Part shown: positions 30,110 through 40,300 of the stretch, piece by piece
Numbering within the stretch: the stretch's first letter is position 1
How the letters are laid out: each line of letters starts with the position of its first letter
From: Apilactobacillus ozensis DSM 23829 = JCM 17196
GTDB taxonomy: Bacteria > Bacillota > Bacilli > Lactobacillales > Lactobacillaceae
NCBI RefSeq assembly: GCF_001435995.1
Contig: NZ_AYYQ01000031.1
Location: forward strand, 1 to 64,000
Direction of reading: 5' to 3'
DNA length: 64,000 nt
Notes under the pieces: model-generated
Seen by the model: only the letters and a program-made list of their open reading frames with translations
Database searches by the model: none
What the model was told of the DNA's origin: nothing
Translations under genes and position numbers: made by a program

Positions 30110-30620
30110 CTAAACCCTCCATTAATTCGACAATTACCTTTTCATTGTCTAAATCAACTTCTTTTATTACCTGATCAATTTTAGGTAATAATAAGTCTTT
30201 TTTATTATCTCTTCCAACTACCCAAACATCGTTAGGACCTAAAGACATAATATCTTTAATTGTGCCTAAATGATTTTTATCTATATCATAAACATCTAAT
30301 CCAATGATTTGATGATAATAATATTCGCCAGGTTTTAAATCATCATTAGAAAGTTCATTGTCAGAAATCTTTAATTGTGATGGCTTTAAATATTCAATGT
30401 CATTAATGCTAGGTTTACCTTTAAAGTGTAATAAAATAAAATTTTTATGTTTTCTAAATCCATCAATTTCTAACTTTTCGTTTTGACCATTAGCTAGAAA
30501 AGCATAAACTGTACTTCCTACTTTAAAACGTTTTTCTGGGAAGTCAGTAACCGAATTCACTCTAACTTCACCCTTTAAACCTTGAGTGTTTACAATTTTA
30601 CCTATATTATAAAAATTCAT
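30096..30620 (-). CDS. rimM: 16S rRNA processing protein RimM
   Basis: 174 aa. An N-terminal RimM barrel ([15 protein letters not shown] at 7-21) and a C-terminal PRC-barrel domain (about 95-170, [15 protein letters not shown]). It binds S19 and helps mature the 30S head. The upstream gap carries a hairpin after khpA. Confidence 0.96.
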   Translation of the reverse strand: MNFYNIGKIVNTQGLKGEVRVNSVTDFPEKRFKVGSTVYAFLANGQNEKLEIDGFRKHKNFILLHFKGKPSINDIEYLKPSQLKISDNELSNDDLKPGEYYYHQIIGLDVYDIDKNHLGTIKDIMSLGPNDVWVVGRDNKKDLLLPKIDQVIKEVDLDNEKVIVELMEGLDDEN

Positions 30621-30645
30621 TACATAACACTCCTAACTAAAATAA

Positions 30646-30689
30646 AAGAACTCTTAAATAAAACCCAAAGGTTTAATTTAAGAGTTCTT
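30646..30689 (-). terminator. Hairpin between khpA and rimM (partial terminator or attenuator)
   Basis: A 14-bp stem (AAGAACTCTTAAAT / ATTTAAGAGTTCTT) starts inside the last codons of khpA, includes its stop, and is followed on the minus strand by TTTATTTTAG, a broken T-run. It could reduce read-through from rpsP-khpA into rimM-trmD. Confidence 0.65.
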
Positions 30690-30935
30690 ATTTTTACTAT
30701 CTTCGATAACTAACCTTACCTTTTTATTTCCAGAGACACGAGCACTGTAAACAATTGTTCTAATCGTTTGGGCGATATGTCCTTTTTTACCAATTACTCT
30801 ACCAACATCTTTGACGTTAGTATGCAAATGATATTCATAAAAGCGGCTTGATTCACTATGAGAAATAGTAACATCATCTGGATGTTTTACCAGTGGTTTT
30901 ACAATTGTTTTAATAAGCTCATCAAAATTAGTCAT
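30678..30935 (-). CDS. khpA: KhpA, KH-domain RNA-binding protein
   Basis: 85 aa from the ATG at 30935; a GTG three codons upstream is the alternative, and neither has a strong ribosome binding site. The KH motif is VGRVIGKKGHIAQTIR (near 41-56). KhpA pairs with KhpB/Jag and affects cell size and division in streptococci and lactobacilli. The position rpsP-khpA-rimM is universal in Firmicutes. Confidence 0.94.
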   Translation of the reverse strand: MTNFDELIKTIVKPLVKHPDDVTISHSESSRFYEYHLHTNVKDVGRVIGKKGHIAQTIRTIVYSARVSGNKKVRLVIEDSKNKNS

Positions 30936-30951
30936 AAACAACACTTATCAC

Positions 30952-31227
30952 TTATTTTTTAGCGTATTTAGCTTCGTGATATTTTTTCATGATACCAGCT
31001 TCAGATAATAAGTTACGAACAGTATCTGAAGGTTGAGCACCCTTGTTTAACCAGTTGAAAATATCTTCTTCTTGAAGGTTAACAGTGCTTGGTTGAGTTA
31101 AAGGATTGTAAGTACCAACCTTTTCAATAAAACGACCATCACGAGGACTACGTGAGTCAGCAACTACGACACGGTAGAAAGGACGTTTTTTTGAACCCAT
31201 ACGTTTCAAGCGAATTTTAACAGACAC
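30952..31227 (-). CDS. rpsP: 30S ribosomal protein S16
   Basis: 91 aa from a GTG at 31227 ([18 protein letters not shown]), with AGGAGG 8 bases upstream; an open frame three codons longer overlaps that site. [16 protein letters not shown] is the standard S16 block. It has its own promoter, downstream of the inserted MoxR-VWA module. Confidence 0.98.
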   Translation of the reverse strand: MSVKIRLKRMGSKKRPFYRVVVADSRSPRDGRFIEKVGTYNPLTQPSTVNLQEEDIFNWLNKGAQPSDTVRNLLSEAGIMKKYHEAKYAKK

Positions 31228-31262
31228 ATTGAACACCTCCTGTATATTTATTAACGATAACT

Positions 31263-31291
31263 AATATAACAGTTATTTAAGTGCTTGTAAA
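31263..31291 (-). promoter_or_regulatory. rpsP promoter with overlapping inverted repeat
   Basis: Minus strand: TTTACA, a 17-base spacer, TATATT. The -35 element is one half of a perfect 7-bp inverted repeat, TGTAAAG-8 bases-CTTTACA (31286-31307), which could be an operator or a weak terminator of the upstream 98-aa gene. Confidence 0.7.
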
Positions 31292-31329
31292 GGTTTTTTT
31301 CTTTACACCATTAAATTATTGGAAAAAAT

Positions 31330-31626
31330 TCATTTAAAACTAATTAACAACAAGTTTTTAGCAGCATCTTCTAAAAAAGAATCATTTTTGACGATAAACT
31401 TATGAACGGAAGCATAATTGCTAAAATCTAGTTTACTACCAATAATTTTAGCATTAAAAATTTGTTTAGCTAAATCAATATTTTGCACGCTGATTTTACG
31501 TTTATATATTGGATTAGCATCATAAATATCATCCCAATTATCTTTTAAAACAGCTACAGCTAACTTAATATTAATATCATTGTTTAATAACATGTTGATA
31601 ATAGAAGGATTTAATAAGTTTTTCAA
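31330..31626 (-). CDS. 98-aa protein of unknown function, third gene of the MoxR-VWA cassette
   Basis: 98 aa, not recognised. It is rich in Asn, Ile, Lys and Leu, has no signal peptide or membrane helix, and is predicted helical, with a conserved-looking AVAVLKDNWDDIYDANPIYKRK core. The start is TTG at 31626, preceded by a very strong AAAGGAGG 8 bases upstream, so it is probably translated well. It follows the VWA gene by 41 bases and ends before the rpsP promoter. The position suggests a partner or substrate of the MoxR-VWA pair; this is inference only. Confidence 0.7.
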   Translation of the reverse strand: MKNLLNPSIINMLLNNDINIKLAVAVLKDNWDDIYDANPIYKRKISVQNIDLAKQIFNAKIIGSKLDFSNYASVHKFIVKNDSFLEDAAKNLLLISFK

Positions 31627-31667
31627 ATCTCGTACCTCCTTTAAAATATCTTTTTTGCATTATTAAA

Positions 31668-32936
31668 TTACTTTTTATTGATTGAAATTGTTTTGGCAAT
31701 AATTTTTTCATTTAGAGAAAATTCATCCAAATGTCCGGTGATTACCCAAAAAGTATTATAGCAGTTATACTGATTAACTTTTGGCTCACCCTTACCATCA
31801 GTTAAAACTACCGAAATATCATCATTTTTATTATACAAATGCAAGAAGTCAAAGATGGATTGAAATGTAGTTCCCCCACTACCAATTTTTTCAAACTTTA
31901 CATCATTATAATTATTAAGTTTATAGGCACTGTCAACATGTACTTTTGTGTCAAATGGATATACATATACTGGAAAATGATACTTTTTTAAAAATTTTTG
32001 AAGCTGTTGTAATAAAAAACTTACTTCATAACTAGTCATTGAACCCGAGTTATCTATGAAAATATTTATTTTTTTAACATAGTTAGAAATTTTACCCGGC
32101 AAATCCATCCGATACGGCTGTCTTCGATCAAAACGAGAATATGAATTTTGATTTGAAAAATTAATATTTCCAGAACCTAACTGCAAAAAGCTTTTCCAAT
32201 CAATATCACGGTCATTATCCGTATAAAATCTATCGATAAACAATTTTAAATTATTATTAATAACTCCTCTGTTTTTAATACTAGTATCTGACATGGCATC
32301 TTTTACTATTTTTTTAATAATTGAAGTTTTTAATATATCTTCATTATGATTATGTTTCCACCCTTCATGATCATCATTAATCGAATTAGAACTATCTTGT
32401 TGTGAATTAGAATTCCCAGCAGATTTAAAATAGTCATTTTGCATTAATAAAGAAATATAACGACTAGAATCAGCAAAATGTGGTAAATGCAAATCGTATT
32501 TAAAATTTAATTTGTCAACAGAAATCGCATCTGATGGTAATTTATCAAGATACTGATTAATAGCAATATCACATGCAACATTAACAATCTTATTGTCTGA
32601 ACTATATCTAATTGGATGTAGCCACGCAATATGCATTGCTAAATGCTTTAACATAAAATAAAGTTCACCATCGGAAGTGACATAACTTATAAATGTTTTG
32701 GGATTAAAAGCTAGCATCAAATCATTTTGTTGCCATGTCAATGCTAATGGACTTTTAATATCTGGATTACATAATTTATTAATTTTAATTAATATATTTC
32801 CATAAAAAGAATCGTTAGTATTTAACATATTAATAATTCCATAATTAATAATTTCAAGTACTCTAGAATTTGGAACTTCTGAATATTTTCTAGAACGTAG
32901 ATTAAAAATTTCCTGATTTAAATTGATTTTAATCAC
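31668..32936 (-). CDS. DUF2201-like / VWA-domain protein, putative partner of the MoxR ATPase
   Basis: 422 aa. The N-terminal part (about 30-140) resembles the DUF2201 putative metallopeptidase: HLAMHIAWLH (98-107) then NVACDIAINQYL. The family motif is HExxH...H; here the Glu is Leu99, so hydrolysis is unlikely. The C-terminal VWA domain (about 288-420) has an intact MIDAS: DNSGSM (Asp295, Ser297, Ser299), GSGGTTF near 358 and LTDGKG near 384. A Ser/Asn/Gln-rich linker lies near 170-190. The GTG start overlaps the moxR stop (GTGA), so the pair is translationally coupled. MoxR-VWA pairs act as metal-dependent chaperone or remodelling machines; the target is unknown. Confidence 0.8.
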   Translation of the reverse strand: MIKINLNQEIFNLRSRKYSEVPNSRVLEIINYGIINMLNTNDSFYGNILIKINKLCNPDIKSPLALTWQQNDLMLAFNPKTFISYVTSDGELYFMLKHLAMHIAWLHPIRYSSDNKIVNVACDIAINQYLDKLPSDAISVDKLNFKYDLHLPHFADSSRYISLLMQNDYFKSAGNSNSQQDSSNSINDDHEGWKHNHNEDILKTSIIKKIVKDAMSDTSIKNRGVINNNLKLFIDRFYTDNDRDIDWKSFLQLGSGNINFSNQNSYSRFDRRQPYRMDLPGKISNYVKKINIFIDNSGSMTSYEVSFLLQQLQKFLKKYHFPVYVYPFDTKVHVDSAYKLNNYNDVKFEKIGSGGTTFQSIFDFLHLYNKNDDISVVLTDGKGEPKVNQYNCYNTFWVITGHLDEFSLNEKIIAKTISINKK

Positions 32937-34081
32937 CTAAATTCAATAAATGCAATTTCCTGAATTTTATTGTATAAATTGGAATATTCGATATCTTCAG
33001 TTGATTTAAAAGCACTAAAAACTTTACTTATAAATTTAGTTTGATTATTTAATTTTAAGACTAACGAATATTGACCATCTGGACTAACTAAGTTAATTAA
33101 CAATAATATTTTTCTAGCTATAGTTGAACTTAGTTTGTTTTCTGAATCTATTTGACTGATTAAATTAAATAATACTTTATTTTTAGCCACTTCATCTAAA
33201 CTATTAAAACTATTTTTTAAATCAATGTCACTGTCATTTAAAAAATCATCCAAGTTTAGAGTAAGCCTATTTTTGTTTAAAAAAGCAATAAAATCATGTG
33301 CTACTAATACTCCTAAATCTCCAGCTATAATATTTTCAGTAAGCTTAGTATGAACCAAATTTTCTTTTTCTAATTGCTTCAAATTATCTGAAACTCGATG
33401 CCAAGCTCTTGGTGTGGGATGTAAGTCTTCTGAATGACTTTGTATTAACATATCCGGATTATTACCTAAATAATTAATAATCATTGGATGTATTTCAGCA
33501 CTATCTGCCCATTTCAACCATTCGTCAGTATTAGTATCCATAATAATTCTAGTAGTACGATCTTTGATTGCATCATCACTATCGGAAACACTATAGTTAC
33601 TACGTTCAAATCCTGACATCGTTGAATCTGGATTTTCAGCAATGATTATTTTTACTTGTCTAGGTAACTTTAAAGAATTTACTTGTCTTTGTAATACAAC
33701 ATTCATAAGTTCACTTTGTACAGCCTGACTTCCACGATTAAACTCATCTAAGAACCAATATATATCATCATTTGGATGCGATTGAGCATAAGTAATAATT
33801 TCTATCAAAGTATGGGAATATCCATATTGAACATCTGCTAGCTTACCGTACTGTTCAGTTTGAATAAATGAGTCACTGGTTAGTGGTGGTACTGGAATCG
33901 ATAAATCACCCTTTTCTGACAAACTCACTACTGTGGTAAATAATTTAGCATGACACTTATTAGCCAATTCTTGAACCAAAGCGGATTTACCAATTCCAGC
34001 ATTTCCGACAATGTTTGGCACGTTATTCCCATTCAATATAATTTGAACAGCTTTTAAAGTTTCGTTATAAGTTAATCCCAT
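32933..34081 (-). CDS. MoxR-family AAA+ ATPase
   Basis: 382 aa. Walker A GNAGIGKS at 26-33, Walker B FLDEFNRG near 110-117 and ENPDST (sensor 1 region) near 150-155. TPRAWHRVSDNL near 224 is a typical MoxR sensor-2 segment. A strong AGGAGG lies 7 bases before the ATG. The gene starts right after the ffh terminator and is inserted between ffh and rpsP, which are usually adjacent. A TATAAT at 34108-34103 (minus) might serve as a -10 but has no good -35. Intact, so presumably an active ATPase that works with the VWA protein. Confidence 0.88.
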   Translation of the reverse strand: MGLTYNETLKAVQIILNGNNVPNIVGNAGIGKSALVQELANKCHAKLFTTVVSLSEKGDLSIPVPPLTSDSFIQTEQYGKLADVQYGYSHTLIEIITYAQSHPNDDIYWFLDEFNRGSQAVQSELMNVVLQRQVNSLKLPRQVKIIIAENPDSTMSGFERSNYSVSDSDDAIKDRTTRIIMDTNTDEWLKWADSAEIHPMIINYLGNNPDMLIQSHSEDLHPTPRAWHRVSDNLKQLEKENLVHTKLTENIIAGDLGVLVAHDFIAFLNKNRLTLNLDDFLNDSDIDLKNSFNSLDEVAKNKVLFNLISQIDSENKLSSTIARKILLLINLVSPDGQYSLVLKLNNQTKFISKVFSAFKSTEDIEYSNLYNKIQEIAFIEFR

Positions 34082-34112
34082 TTACAAACCTCCTACATAA
34101 TGATTATAAAAA

Positions 34113-34146
34113 AGGTCTGACTAACATATTAAAAGTAGTCAAACCT
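34113..34146 (-). terminator. Terminator after ffh
   Basis: Minus strand: AGGTTTGACTAC-loop-GTTAGTCAGACCT followed by TTTTTT, just past the ffh stop. It cuts the smc-ftsY-ylxM-ffh transcript off from the MoxR-VWA genes. Confidence 0.8.
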
Positions 34147-34153
34147 AAAAAAA

Positions 34154-35596
34154 CTATTTACGACGTTTCTTATTACGACGACGTTTGTTTTTGCGCATCT
34201 TTCTGCTCATACGTTTCATAGCTAATTGTGACATTTTACCACCTAAGCCTGAACCCATCCCACTTTGGCTTAACATATTTTCCATACCTGACATGTTACC
34301 GTTAGACATTTTATTCATCATTTTTTTCATTGAATTAAATTGTTTAATCATACGGTTAACTTCTTGAATTGGACGTCCAGATCCTCTGGAAATACGACGT
34401 CTTCTAGATGGATTTAAAACATCTGGATTAGTTCTTTCTTCATTGGTCATAGAATAAATAATAGCTTTAATGTGCTCTAAGTCTTTAGGATCCATGTTAA
34501 CATTTTTTAAAGCAGGATTATTAGCCATCCCTGGAATCATTTTCATAATGTCTTCCAACGGACCCATTTTTTGAATTTGCTGAAGTTGATCTAAGAAATC
34601 GTCAAAGTCGAATGTATTTTCACGCATTTTTTCAGTTAACTTTTGCGCTTGCTTTTCGTCATAATCCTGTTGAGTCTTTTCAATTAATGACAGAATATCT
34701 CCCATTCCTAGAATACGAGAAGCCATTCTATCAGGATGAAAGACATCTAAAGCGGTCATCTTTTCACCTTGACCAACAAACTTAATTGGTTTGTTGGTTA
34801 CATCACGAATTGATAGCGCTGCACCACCACGAGTGTCACCATCCAACTTAGTTAATACCACTCCGGTAATATCTAAAGCATCGTTAAATCCTTCAGCTGT
34901 TTCTACAGCATTTTGACCAGTCATCGCATCTACAACTAATAGAATTTCATCTGGCTTAGCATATGCTTTAATATCCTTTAGTTCGTTCATCAATTTTTCA
35001 TCAATTTGTAAACGACCAGCTGTATCAATAAGAACATAGTCATTATGGTTTTCTTTAGCTTGTGCCAAACCAGCTTTAACAATTTCTAAAGGTTCAACAT
35101 CGGTGCCCATTTGGAAAACAGGTACATCAATTTGTTTACCTACTTGTTCTAATTGGTCAATCGCGGCAGGACGGTATATATCTGCAGCTATCATAAGTGG
35201 TCTAGCATTATCATCTTTTTTGAGCTTTAATGCTAATTTACCAGCAGTGGTAGTTTTACCAGCACCTTGTAGACCAGCCATCATGATGATAGTTGGTATT
35301 TTATCAGATTTATTCAAAGGAACGTCAGTTTCACCCATTGTCTTAGTTAATTCTTCATTAACAATTTTAACAATTTGCTGAGCTGGGTTTAAACCTTCCA
35401 GCACATCTGCTCCCTTAGCTCTTTCTCGTATGTTTTTAACAAATTTTCTAACAACTGTAAAGTTAACGTCAGCCTCTAATAAAGCTAGGCGAATTTCTCG
35501 CATAGTTTCTCTTAAATCAGATTCTGAAACCTTCCCTTTACCTCTTAAAGAACGCATCGCTTTTTGTAGTCTTTCAGTTAAGCCTTCAAAAGCCAT
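34154..35596 (-). CDS. ffh: Signal recognition particle protein Ffh
   Basis: 480 aa. The N domain (1-90), the G domain with GLQGAGKTTT (near 104-113), DTAGRLQ and TKLDGDTRGGAAL, and the methionine-rich M domain (about 300-480) end in a strongly basic tail (KRMSRKMRKNKRRRNKKRRK). It targets nascent membrane proteins together with 4.5S RNA and FtsY (35973). It is 14 bases after ylxM. Confidence 0.98.
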   Translation of the reverse strand: MAFEGLTERLQKAMRSLRGKGKVSESDLRETMREIRLALLEADVNFTVVRKFVKNIRERAKGADVLEGLNPAQQIVKIVNEELTKTMGETDVPLNKSDKIPTIIMMAGLQGAGKTTTAGKLALKLKKDDNARPLMIAADIYRPAAIDQLEQVGKQIDVPVFQMGTDVEPLEIVKAGLAQAKENHNDYVLIDTAGRLQIDEKLMNELKDIKAYAKPDEILLVVDAMTGQNAVETAEGFNDALDITGVVLTKLDGDTRGGAALSIRDVTNKPIKFVGQGEKMTALDVFHPDRMASRILGMGDILSLIEKTQQDYDEKQAQKLTEKMRENTFDFDDFLDQLQQIQKMGPLEDIMKMIPGMANNPALKNVNMDPKDLEHIKAIIYSMTNEERTNPDVLNPSRRRRISRGSGRPIQEVNRMIKQFNSMKKMMNKMSNGNMSGMENMLSQSGMGSGLGGKMSQLAMKRMSRKMRKNKRRRNKKRRK

Positions 35597-35610
35597 TCAT
35601 TTCACCACTT

Positions 35611-35952
35611 TCAAATTTCTTCTATATTTTCTAAATTGTCAACTAAAGTCAATAAATTATTATCATCGGGATAATGATTATTAACATAATCTCTAATTGC
35701 ATCAGTTTTTTTATTTCTAATAACAAAATTACTGTAAAGGTGTAACTCTTTTTCATAATTTTCTAGAATAACTTCGGTTCTACGAATATTATCATAAACT
35801 GCTTGCCTGCTCACGTCAAAGTCTTCAGAAATTTCTCCTAAAGAAAAATCATCAGCATAATAAAGCTGCATATAATTCTCTTGTTTTTTAGTCAACAATG
35901 GTCGATAAAATTCGAATAAAGAATTAATTCGATAATTTTTTTCTATTTCCAT
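35611..35952 (-). CDS. ylxM: YlxM-family DNA-binding/SRP accessory protein
   Basis: 113 aa. A sigma-70 region 4-like helix-turn-helix ([21 protein letters not shown] near 33-53) and a C-terminal coiled tail are typical. In streptococci YlxM modulates SRP activity. The ftsY-ylxM-ffh order is standard. Confidence 0.94.
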   Translation of the reverse strand: MEIEKNYRINSLFEFYRPLLTKKQENYMQLYYADDFSLGEISEDFDVSRQAVYDNIRRTEVILENYEKELHLYSNFVIRNKKTDAIRDYVNNHYPDDNNLLTLVDNLENIEEI

Positions 35953-35972
35953 AGATTCTCCTGATAATAAAA

Positions 35973-37382
35973 TTAGTCTACCAAATCTTTAAATAGACCA
36001 TATACATACTCACTAGGGTTAAATTTACTTAAATCAGTAACTTTTTCACCTAATCCAACATATTTAACTGGTAAATGCAATTCATTTCTGATGGCCAAAA
36101 TAATGCCACCCTTAGCGGTACCATCCAGTTTAGTTAACACTATTCCAGTAACGTCAGTGACTTGTTTAAATAGTTTAGCTTGATTAAGTGCATTTTGACC
36201 AGTAGTTGCATCTAAAGTTAATAATACTTCATGTGGAGCTTCAGGAATTTCTCTAGTTAAAACTTTTTTCATTTTAGCTAATTCATTCATTAAGTTAACT
36301 TTATTTTGTAAACGTCCAGCTGTATCGACAAATAAGATATCATAATTATCTTTTTTAGCTTTTTGAACGGCTTCATATACAACTGCAGCAGGATCGCTGC
36401 CTTCTTCTTTTTTAACAATATCAACACCATCACGTTGAGCCCAAACGTCTAATTGTTGAATGGCACCAGCTCTGAAAGTATCTGCGGCAGCTAAAAGCAC
36501 TTTTTTACCCTGGTCTTTATATAACTTAGCCATTTTACCGATTGTAGTTGTCTTACCTACTCCATTAACTCCAACAAACATAATGACACTTAAACCATCA
36601 GATACTAAATTGATACTGTTATTTTCTCCGTTACCAGCTTCATCGTAAATATCAATCATTTTTTTAATGATTACATTTTTAACGGCTTCTGAGTCTTTAG
36701 CATTTTGTAATTTTACTTCATCACGTAGCTCATCAGTTAATTTAACGGCCATATCAAATCCAACATCGGACTCAATTAATGTATCTTCTAAGTCTTCAAA
36801 AAATTCTTCGTCAACACTTCTAAAGTTAGCAAACAATCGGTTAATCTTATCCATGAATGAAGAACGTGTTTTCTCCAATCCTTTATCGTACTTATCTTCT
36901 TCATTTTCTGAGTATTCAATGCTATTTACATCATTTGATGATTCTTCCTCAACTGAATTCTCATCATCCGATAAATCACTATCGGTTGAATGCTCTTTAG
37001 TTTGAGATTCTTCAACCTCAGCAGCTTTTTCATTTTCTCTTTTTTCAATGTTTTCTTCGTTAACTTTAATATCAGCAGATTCTTGTTCAGTAAGCTGATT
37101 TGATTGGACAGCAGTTTCATCGTCAATTTCTTCATTGACTGAGGCTTGGTTGTCTAAAATTGAACTAGTTTCTTTTTCCTCTTTAGAATCTAAATCTTGT
37201 TCGGATTCTTCATTCTTTAATGGCTCTTGAACTTTATCCTTTGAAATTTCGTCTTTAACTTCATCGTTAACGTTATTTTCAGCAGAATTTAATTTTTTAC
37301 TTTCAACATTTTCAGAATGTTGTTTTTCTTCACTAACTTTATCCTTATGTTTTTTTCTTTTAAATATATCAAATAATCCCAT
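35973..37382 (-). CDS. ftsY: SRP receptor FtsY
   Basis: 469 aa. A very acidic, Glu/Ser/Asn-rich A domain (about 15-168) precedes the NG domain (about 170-469): [13 protein letters not shown] near 272-284, DTAGRLQNK near 355 and [10 protein letters not shown] near 418. It docks Ffh-ribosome complexes at the membrane. The A domain is long for a Firmicute FtsY and low-complexity. It follows smc by 3 bases. Confidence 0.97.
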   Translation of the reverse strand: MGLFDIFKRKKHKDKVSEEKQHSENVESKKLNSAENNVNDEVKDEISKDKVQEPLKNEESEQDLDSKEEKETSSILDNQASVNEEIDDETAVQSNQLTEQESADIKVNEENIEKRENEKAAEVEESQTKEHSTDSDLSDDENSVEEESSNDVNSIEYSENEEDKYDKGLEKTRSSFMDKINRLFANFRSVDEEFFEDLEDTLIESDVGFDMAVKLTDELRDEVKLQNAKDSEAVKNVIIKKMIDIYDEAGNGENNSINLVSDGLSVIMFVGVNGVGKTTTIGKMAKLYKDQGKKVLLAAADTFRAGAIQQLDVWAQRDGVDIVKKEEGSDPAAVVYEAVQKAKKDNYDILFVDTAGRLQNKVNLMNELAKMKKVLTREIPEAPHEVLLTLDATTGQNALNQAKLFKQVTDVTGIVLTKLDGTAKGGIILAIRNELHLPVKYVGLGEKVTDLSKFNPSEYVYGLFKDLVD

Positions 37383-37385
37383 ATA

Positions 37386-40300
37386 CTATTTCTCCTTTTT
37401 ATTAGCTATGCTATTAAAGTCCACTGACACTAATTTAGAAATTCCTGATTTTTGCATTGTAATACCATTTAAAGTATCAGCATACATCATAGTTTCTTTA
37501 CGATGCGTGATAACTATAAATTGTGTTTTATCTTTTAACTTGCAAATGTATTGGGCAAAACAATTAACATTACTAGAATCTAAAAATGACTCAGCTTCAT
37601 CTAAAATACAAAATGGTACTGCTTTAACTCTTAACACCGCAAATAATAAAGCAATTGCAGCTAAAGATTTTTCTCCACCCGAAAGCAAGTTAATATTGCG
37701 GTATTTTTTGCCAGGCGGTTGCACCATAATGTCTATTCCAGTACTTAACATATTATCAGGTTCAGTTAATAATAGTTTAGCTTTTCCGCCACCAAACATT
37801 TCTCTAAAGACATTTGAAAAAGATTCATTTAGTTCATCAAAGTTATTTTTAAACCGAATTACAACTTCTTTATCAATCTTGGACATGGTTGATTTTAGTT
37901 GATTTCGTGAGACTTTCAAATCATTTGATTGTTCTTTTAAAAATTTGAAACGTTCTAAAACATTTTTATATTCTTGAATCGAATGTATATTAACTGGACC
38001 AAGCTGATTTAATTCAGCTTTAATATTTTTAATTTTTAGCTCTAATAATTTTAAGTCAATTTGTTCAGCATCATCGATTGGTAGTTTTAGGTTATATTTG
38101 ACGGATAAAATATGTTTGCTTTTTGATAATTGGTTATTTAAGTTATTATGATTCAATTCCAACTTGTTTAAGTTAATATTATTGTTAAAAAGCAAGTCAT
38201 TTAGTTTAGCCAGTTTTGCATTTTCGTCCGACAAATTATGATTCAACATATTTAAATCATTGATGCATTCATTAATATTAGTATTAACTAACTCGATTTC
38301 CTGAACAACCTTTTTTAATTTTTCGTCATTATAATTAGAACTTAAGCTTATTTTCTTACTTAACTCATCTCTATCACTAGTAACTTCCAAAATGTTTTGC
38401 TCAATATTTTTTAACTGGGCTATAAGTTGTGTTTGTTGTTCCTTATGATTAATAATTTTTTCGCGATATATTAGTTCATCTGACTTTGAATTACTTATAC
38501 TGTCATATAACTCCTTACGCTTAGAAGTAATTGAGCTTAACTTTTGATTCAACTCTTTTATTGCTGAATCTTTAGAATTAAGTTTGTCTTCATAAAAATG
38601 CATTTTAGAATTATTACTTAACCTAAGTTTAGATTTCAAATCATTATTTAAACGTTTAATAGACAATTTCGTTGCATCTACATCACGATTTAAATTTTGC
38701 ATTAAGTCATTTGTGTTTTTTATGCTAGCTTTAGTAGTAATAATTTTTTTGGAAATTTTATTAGATAGTTCGCGATGGCTAATAATTGATTTTTCATTAT
38801 TTTTCAAATCTTTATTTAAGTTAGTGATACTTGATTCATAGTTCAACATTTTATTTTCAGCGGCACTAACTTCTTTTTCACCATTGTTAATCTTATATTT
38901 TAAATCCAGCAGACTATTATTTTCGTGCTTAACACGTCCACCAGTAATCGATCCACCCGTATTAATTATTTCTCCATTTATAGTAACTATCTTATATCGA
39001 TAACTAATTATCCGGCCGATTTTAGTAGCACTATCTACATTGTTGACAATCAATATATTACCTAATAAATATTGCTTAACTAAGTTTAAACTCTTGGGCA
39101 TAGAAACTAAATCAGCTGCCATCCCTACAAATCCAGGCACGTCAGCTATTTTACTCATTGTTTGCGAATCTACACGATGTTTTTTTAACTCATCTTTAGG
39201 TAAAAAAGTAGTTCTGCCTAATTTTTTTTTAGTTAAAAAGTCAATCGCAGCTTTGGCACTATTAGCATTTTCAACAATTATATTTCTCATTTTATTGTTT
39301 AGTGAATTGTTAATAGCTCTCACATATTTTGTGTCTACATTTATAAAATCAGCTACTATACCAATGATGCCGTTTAAATCATTGTTTTTAATTAAATGTT
39401 TAGCAATGTTTTTTAAATGACTTGCATTCGCCTGTAAATTCTCTAAATTACTTTTTTTACTTTGAAAAACTTTAATTGAATTATACCAATTATCTTTAGT
39501 TGTATTTATTTTGGAGTCAATTTCAGAGTTTAACTGGTTTAAAGCTGTTATTTCCCTGTTAAATACCTTAACTTTACTTTCGCATTTTTCTAAATTATCT
39601 TTATCATGACTTAAAAGATGACTTAGTTTATCATGCTTAGCAAGCATGTCAGCTAAATTCTTACGTTTTTCAGAAATGATTTGTTCTGTTTTTTGATAGT
39701 CTTTAGTTAAATACTTATACTCATTTTTTGAATCCGTTATCTGATTAGTTATTTTAAAATAATCATTCTTTAGGTTCTCACGTTTTTGTTGTAATATACT
39801 TATTTCGTCATCTAATGAGTGAAGTTGTTGTTGCATATCTTGTAAATTATTTTTATTAATTAATTTATTTAAATTACTAATATCATTAGAATGAATTTCA
39901 ATGTTTTTAGTTATTTGTTCTTTTTCTTTTTTATTTTTAGTTAAAGTGACATTAAACTTTTTAATTTGTTCTTTACTGAACTTAATTTCTTGTTGTGACA
40001 AATTATTTTGCCCCAAGATAATCTCTTTTTGCTTAGATAAAGATAGTAATTGTTTTTGTAAAGCATATCGCTCGCTAGCTTTTACATTTAAAGCACTCTG
40101 ATTATTATCTATATTTGATTTAGTGCTATTTATAGTTTGTTTTAAATTTTCAATTTTCAAGTTCAATTGAGATATTGCTAAATCGCTTTTTTTAACATTA
40201 GCTAAAATCTCATTATGTTTAGCAAACAAAAACTTTTTATCCAACAATGACAACCGTTTTTTTAACTCTAAATAATTACTAGCATGTTTACTTTGTTCTT

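Noticed and set aside
36667-37005. Plus-strand frame opposite the FtsY acidic region
   Set aside because: Arises from the repetitive Glu/Ser codons on the other strand.
37408-39420. Plus-strand frames opposite smc (164 and 126 codons)
   Set aside because: They are antisense shadows of a highly conserved gene with no start signals.
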